From the NCBI GenBank assembly GCA_043804035.1, contig JAZDJJ010000013.1, positions 1-17,149 on the forward strand: a stretch of DNA of 17,149 nt, given 5' to 3'. Positions 14,080-17,149 of the stretch are shown here, piece by piece (position 1 is the first letter of the stretch; every line of letters begins with the position of its first letter). This stretch comes from JAZDJJ01 sp043804035 (GTDB lineage Bacteria > Bacteroidota > Bacteroidia > Palsa-948). Both the position numbers and the translations under genes were made by a program. The notes under the pieces were generated by a model, which was given only the letters and a program-made list of their open reading frames with translations, was not told the origin of the DNA and did no database searches.

Positions 14080-14406
14080 ATGAACTCACTTATTTTCGTA
14101 TATATCACCGCAAAAAACAAATCCGAAGCAAAAAAAATCGGCAGGATATTATTAGAAGAACATCTTGCTGCCTGCATAAATATTTTTGACAATATGACTT
14201 CGCTCTATTGGTGGGAAAATAAAATTCAGCATGACAAAGAAGTGGTTCTTATAGCAAAAACAACAAAAAAACTTTTTCCTGCACTATCCAAAAAAGTAAA
14301 ATCAATTCACAGTTATTCTTGTCCATGCATATTGCAACTTCCTGTTACATGTGGGAATAAGGAATATGAGGAGTGGCTTTTATCAAACATTAGAAATAGA
14401 TTTTAA
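14080..14406 (+). CDS. cutA: Divalent-cation tolerance protein CutA
   Basis: The 108-aa protein is a full CutA1: VYITAKNKSEAKKIGRILLE at the N-terminus, LAACINIF, the core SLYWWENKIQHDKEVVLIAKT (within about 45-66), then HSYSCPCILQLPV near the end, and a terminal EYEEWL helix. CutA forms very stable PII-like trimers; the E. coli gene is linked to copper tolerance but the general role is unclear. It is probably co-transcribed with the exonuclease gene (14-nt gap). It ends just before a shared terminator with gdhA. Confidence 0.93.
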   Translation: MNSLIFVYITAKNKSEAKKIGRILLEEHLAACINIFDNMTSLYWWENKIQHDKEVVLIAKTTKKLFPALSKKVKSIHSYSCPCILQLPVTCGNKEYEEWLLSNIRNRF

Positions 14407-14412
14407 AACAAA

Positions 14413-14443
14413 AATCCCGCTCCGAAAAAATCGAAGCGGGATT
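14413..14443 (-). terminator. Intrinsic terminator of gdhA
   Basis: AATCCCGCTCCGA (14413-14425) faces TCGAAGCGGGATT (14431-14443). On the minus strand the one mismatch becomes a G-U pair, and the stem is followed by TTTTTGTTTTA, a good U-tract. On the plus strand there is no T-run after it, so it serves gdhA mainly and cutA at most weakly. Confidence 0.85.
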
Positions 14444-14467
14444 AAAAATCTAATCACTGAAACTATT

Positions 14468-15862
14468 TTATACCATTCCTTGTGCAAGCATTGCATCAGC
14501 AATTTTCACGAAACCACCAATGTTAGCACCTTTCACATAGTTTATATGATTGCCGTCTTTGCCATATTTTACGCAAGTGCTATGTATGTTTTTCATGATG
14601 TTATGCAGTTTCTGGTCAACTTCTTCGCGAGTCCATGAGAGACGGAGAGAATTTTGGCTCATCTCCAATCCCGATACTGCCACTCCACCTGCATTGGATG
14701 CTTTGCCGGGAGCATACATAATCTTGTTTTTCAAAAATACTTCCACTGCTTCCGGAGTAGAAGGCATATTAGCCCCTTCGCCAATTGCCACACAGCCGTT
14801 CTTTACGAGCATTTCGGCATCGTTACCATTCAATTCATTTTGAGTAGCACACGGAAGAGCCACATCACATTTCACTTCCCAAGGAGTTTTTCCTGCAATG
14901 TATTCCACTTTAAATTTGTCTGCATATTCTTTTATGCGTCCGCGTTTTTTATTTTTCAATTCCATAATGAAAGCAAGTTTCTCGGCATTGATTCCATCTT
15001 TGTCATAGATATAACCATCGCTGTCGGATGCAGTAACACATTTTCCGCCCAACTGATTTACTTTTTCAATCGCATACTGCGCCACATTTCCTGAACCGGA
15101 AACTGTAACTGTTTTTCCTTTGAAACTATCTTTTCTGATGGCTAACATTTCCTGAACAAAATATACTGTGCCGTAGCCAGTTGCTTCAGGACGAATCAAA
15201 CTTCCACCCCATTCAAGTCCTTTTCCTGTGAGAACTCCGGTAAATTCATCTCTTATTCTTTTGTATTGCCCGAAGAGAAATCCGATTTCGCGTCCTCCAA
15301 CTCCAATGTCGCCAGCAGGAACGTCTCTGTTAGGTCCAATGTGTTTGCAAAGTTCTGTCATAAACGACTGGCAGAATCGCATCACTTCGTTGTCTGATTT
15401 TCCTTTTGGATCAAAATCAGAACCACCTTTACCGCCTCCCATTGGAAGAGTGGTTAAAGAATTTTTGAACACTTGTTCAAATGCGAGAAATTTAAGAATG
15501 GAAAGATTTACAGAAGGATGTAAACGCAATCCGCCTTTGTACGGACCAATGGCACTGTTCATTTGAATACGGAAACCACGATTGACTTGAAAAACTCCTT
15601 TGTCATCTACCCATGGCACACGGAACTGGAACACACGTTCAGGTTCGGCAATACGTTCTAAAATTTTAGCATCCATGTATTTAGGATGTTCTAATGTGAA
15701 TGGAATTACCATTTCGGCAACTTCTTTCACCGCCTGAAGAAATTCTGGTTGATTGGGATCTTTTGCGCGGATTTTTTCCATGAATTTCTGGATTTCATTT
15801 TCCGCTTCATTAATCCCATTTGATTTCTCTTTGGCTGATTTTACTACTGTGTCTGTAATCAT
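14468..15862 (-). CDS. gdhA: Glutamate dehydrogenase, hexameric GdhA type (probably NADP-linked)
   Basis: GdhA interconverts glutamate with 2-oxoglutarate and ammonium. From the chosen start the protein is 464 aa. It matches the E. coli GdhA pattern closely: NSAIGPYKGGLR, PMGGGKGGSDFDPKG with the catalytic-type Lys, VPAGDIGVGGREIGF, GSLIRPEATGYG, the dinucleotide fold VSGSGNVAQYAIEK, ALPCATQNEL, GEGANMPSTPEA, and NYVKGANIGGFVKIADAML at the end. The frame is open to an earlier ATG at 15922, but the promoter's TATATTTG lies at 15898-15891, inside that extension. ATG 15862 (MITDTVVK) is therefore preferred. The gene is monocistronic with a strong terminator. NADP preference is inferred from family similarity only. 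Confidence 0.95.
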   Translation of the reverse strand: MITDTVVKSAKEKSNGINEAENEIQKFMEKIRAKDPNQPEFLQAVKEVAEMVIPFTLEHPKYMDAKILERIAEPERVFQFRVPWVDDKGVFQVNRGFRIQMNSAIGPYKGGLRLHPSVNLSILKFLAFEQVFKNSLTTLPMGGGKGGSDFDPKGKSDNEVMRFCQSFMTELCKHIGPNRDVPAGDIGVGGREIGFLFGQYKRIRDEFTGVLTGKGLEWGGSLIRPEATGYGTVYFVQEMLAIRKDSFKGKTVTVSGSGNVAQYAIEKVNQLGGKCVTASDSDGYIYDKDGINAEKLAFIMELKNKKRGRIKEYADKFKVEYIAGKTPWEVKCDVALPCATQNELNGNDAEMLVKNGCVAIGEGANMPSTPEAVEVFLKNKIMYAPGKASNAGGVAVSGLEMSQNSLRLSWTREEVDQKLHNIMKNIHSTCVKYGKDGNHINYVKGANIGGFVKIADAMLAQGMV

Positions 15863-15890
15863 ATTTTTAATTGGTTTTTTTAGTGAAGTG

Positions 15891-15946
15891 CAAATATATT
15901 TATATTTTTGAATTATGGACAAATAAAAAAAATGATTTAAATCATT
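15891..15946 (-). promoter_or_regulatory. gdhA promoter with upstream palindrome
   Basis: On the minus strand TATATTTG (15898-15891) is a perfect TAnnTTTG box, with TTTG at 15923-15920 after a rather long 21-nt spacer. Just upstream lies a perfect 16-bp palindrome AATGATTTAAATCATT (15931-15946), well placed for a regulator that senses nitrogen or carbon state. Which protein binds is unknown. Confidence 0.55.
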
Positions 15947-16046
15947 ATTGAATTATGCCGTTGCTCGTTAAAAAAAATATCAATTCCCCGCTCACTCAGA
16001 TTTAACTAAGCGTAATCCGAGTTTAAAAAAACAAAAATAATAATAA

Positions 16047-16162
16047 TAGGACTTACGCACTTTATTTATTTCTCGCAGATTTGATAAACACAAAGTATTT
16101 TCGTATTTCTTTGCGACTTGGCGTCTTGGCGAGAGACAAAAAGTATTCTTGCGTAAGTCCTA
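16047..16162. mobile_element. 116-bp element with TAGGACTTACGCA inverted termini
   Basis: TAGGACTTACGCA (16047-16059) and TGCGTAAGTCCTA (16150-16162) are perfect 13-bp inverted ends. The interior has TCTCGC (16071) facing GCGAGA near 16130 and a ctttgcgacttggcgtcttgg run, like the partial copy at 1-113. It has no gene and lacks the CGTCATTGCGA arms of the 2121-2254 copy. AT-rich flanks hide any target duplication. Confidence 0.7.
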
Positions 16163-16429
16163 TAATAATAAAAAAGTATAATCTTGTTTTCAAAAATAAA
16201 AATGTCGGAAAAAAGAACTGAATGTAAAAACACCTTTTGAAGCAGTCGAAAATTGTAACTGGTCTGCCGAAACGAACGCAGCCCAAATCTCAAATACCAA
16301 TATTTCGGCAAGATCAATACGAGAACGGGATTAAAATCAAAAAGGATTTATAGAAGAAAATTAGGTAATACTTCCCAGTGCGTCCCGTTAGCACGAGAAA
16401 TTATTTTCGTTCGGGAAAAATGGGGGATG

Positions 16430-16560
16430 ACAGTTAACGGTTTGCGGGCTTGCGTTAGTGCGAGATTAAAAGCACAAAATTGTCTGCCATTACAAACATA
16501 AACCGAAAGCACAAATTTTCAAACTTAAACGTCAGCCCGCATAGCGCAAACTTGCTGTTA
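16430..16560. repeat. Long imperfect palindrome in the non-coding stretch after gdhA's promoter
   Basis: Part of the 15923-16614 gene-free stretch. GTTTGCGGGCTTGCGTT (about 16440-16456) can pair with AACGTCAGCCCGC (16528-16540) and GCGCAAAC (16544-16551), with a bulge (atag) in the right arm, and the outer AACAG/CTGTT-like ends extend it. The loop is about 70 nt. It looks like a dispersed Bacteroidota repeat by recollection. The rest of 16163-16429 shows nothing I can name. Confidence 0.45.
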
Positions 16561-16604
16561 GTGCCAGTGTATTTTTGTCTGTCCATTTGCCTACAAATTT
16601 ATTG

Positions 16605-16623
16605 TAAACCTATTTTAGGACGA
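16605..16623. repeat. IS-end-like motif overlapping the end of a small ORF
   Basis: Read on the minus strand, TCGTCCTAAAATAGGTTTA resembles the left end of the 9612-9776 relic (TTGTCCTGAAATAGGTTTA) at 16 of 19 positions. It contains the TAA stop of the 16615-16830 ORF. It may be one terminus of a mobile element that includes the IS630-type transposase, or a separate relic. Confidence 0.4.
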
Positions 16624-16830
16624 GACATTCTCCTTGTCAGATTGAAGCATGGTTTTTTCCACTTGAACAGCAAGATTGTATATAACAAGTTGCTGATTTT
16701 GGATTTGGAAAGCAAGTGAATTAGGGTCAGAGGATGACTGAATTGCACCAGATACAATTGTACTGTTGGAATACGGTGTTTGGTAATTAACCAAATTATC
16801 AAAACTGGTATTTTTTACTGTGTTGTTCAT
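16615..16830 (-). CDS. Small Ser/Asn/Gln-rich protein, unknown
   Basis: From ATG 16830 the product is 71 aa (MNNTVKNTSF...). This start lies 14 nt after the stop of the upstream ORF and is preferred over ATG 16899, which would overlap that ORF by 56 nt. The sequence is polar with a likely amphipathic helix in the second half (NSLAFQIQNQQLVIYNLAVQ). There is no signal peptide or Cys. I do not recognise the family; a faint likeness to the RebB/killing-trait pattern is too weak to use. The stop codon lies inside an IS-end-like motif, so the C-terminus may be truncated or rewritten. Confidence 0.4.
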   Translation of the reverse strand: MNNTVKNTSFDNLVNYQTPYSNSTIVSGAIQSSSDPNSLAFQIQNQQLVIYNLAVQVEKTMLQSDKENVSS

Positions 16831-16843
16831 ATTGGTTGCAATA

Positions 16844-17035
16844 TTAAGAATTATTTTGATTATCAAACCTCCATCCTTCAAATTTTCTTTGGTCGTCAAT
16901 TAAAGTTCTTTGCATAGGCGGTAACGGTTGCATTTGCGGAATATTTTGAACATTTTTAATTAAAGTTCCTTCACTAACATAAACATGAGTGCCTACTTCA
17001 ATACTTTCAACTAGTGTAAAGATTTCTAAGTTCAT
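16844..17035 (-). CDS. Small hypothetical protein next to transposase end
   Basis: The 63-aa ORF begins MNLEIFTLVESIEVGTHVYV and has a Pro/Met/Gln-rich middle (NIPQMQPLPPMQ) and a polar tail. Its ATG follows the transposase stop with no gap (TAA then ATG), which suggests read-through translation or chance. The 71-aa ORF comes 14 nt later on the same strand. No family is recognised. It is either a tiny passenger pair or the broken end of an older gene. Confidence 0.4.
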   Translation of the reverse strand: MNLEIFTLVESIEVGTHVYVSEGTLIKNVQNIPQMQPLPPMQRTLIDDQRKFEGWRFDNQNNS

Positions 17036-17149
17036 TTACTTTTGCTTTTTGCCATTATAAGTCCATTTAAACGGGTTCATTCTTGTTTCGTTATATGTCT
17101 TGATGTATTCCGTTAATTGATCAACAAGTTGTTGTTTGCTGTGCCATAC
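17036..17149 (-). CDS. IS630-family transposase, C-terminal end (runs off the window)
   Basis: Only the last 37 codons are in the window. The text VWHSKQQLVDQLTEYIKTYN then PFKWTYNGKKQK fits the end of IS630/Tc1-like DDE transposases, where a helix ending in YN is followed by PF.WTY.GK. The catalytic DDE residues lie outside. Whether the full gene is intact cannot be seen. It is read toward the two small ORFs and the IS-end-like motif at 16605-16623. Confidence 0.7.
   Translation of the reverse strand, partial: VWHSKQQLVDQLTEYIKTYNETRMNPFKWTYNGKKQK

Noticed and set aside
14550..15566. Several plus-strand ORFs opposite gdhA
   Set aside because: They are antisense to a strongly conserved gene and their composition reflects its codons; no start context or motif supports them.
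15994..16023. Hairpin actcagatt/aatccgagtt as a terminator
   Set aside because: The stem is short and mismatched, and no gene ends nearby on either strand.
16062..16317. Minus-strand ORFs of 74-83 aa over the 16047-16162 element
   Set aside because: They read through the inverted repeat and into unrelated non-coding DNA, in two overlapping frames, with no recognisable domain.
16430..16560. Integron attC site
   Set aside because: The folded arms look attC-like, but the core triplets do not fit RYYYAAC/GTTRRRY and no integrase or cassette array is visible.
16615..16830. RebB-type R-body protein
   Set aside because: The QNQQ...NLA stretch recalls the family, but the N-terminal T/N-V pattern and Ala/Gly-rich core are missing.
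1..17149. CRISPR arrays, tRNA or rRNA genes
   Set aside because: No regularly spaced repeats with unique spacers, no tRNA cloverleaf with GGTTCGAATCC-like arm, and no rRNA sequence were seen on either strand.

Overview
The window looks like chromosomal DNA of an AT-rich member of the Bacteroidota. Three things support this: several promoters fit the Bacteroidota consensus (TTTG, about 17-21 nt, TAnnTTTG); a PorT-like type IX secretion protein lies directly after menG/ubiE; and almost no Shine-Dalgarno sites precede the genes. All gene calls come from reading translated sequence by eye; no database search was possible.

Layout. 1-113: right end of a repeat with an AGGACTTACGCA-type terminus. 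184-1965 (+): M61-type metallopeptidase with a PDZ domain. 2121-2254: compact MITE-like element. 2269-3000 (-): orphan hypB with a palindrome in front of it. 3235-3609 (+): SiaC/DUF1987 protein. 3626-4074: a 449-bp element in which nested inverted repeats enclose a GIY-YIG nuclease gene. 4075-4520: non-coding, with a REP-like palindrome and a 41-bp tandem duplication. 4612-9147 (+): two-domain FKBP isomerase, panB, M23/LysM peptidase, GT9 heptosyltransferase and tsaC. 9206-9397 (-): cold-shock protein with a highly structured leader. 9612-9776: IS relic. 9859-14406 (+): hldA-type heptose kinase, menG, porT, rluB-type pseudouridine synthase, PolB-like 3'-5' exonuclease and cutA. 14468-15862 (-): gdhA with a clear terminator and promoter. 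15923-17149: non-coding repeats, two small unknown ORFs and the C-terminal end of an IS630-family transposase running off the window.

Most genes are housekeeping. The GT9 enzyme and the heptose kinase both point to heptose-containing LPS core; M23/LysM and PorT act in the envelope; panB and menG supply CoA and menaquinone; tsaC and the pseudouridine synthase modify RNA.

The most interesting material is between genes. The GIY-YIG gene is fitted so tightly between inverted arms that one arm supplies its stop codon, and a gene-free element with the same nested arms lies 1.4 kb away. This resembles an autonomous/non-autonomous pair, by analogy with RAYT transposases and REPINs. Other points are a 17-bp stem at the predicted 5' end of the cold-shock mRNA, a NikR-like palindrome before hypB, and repeat-like sequence inside the menG and GT9 coding regions.
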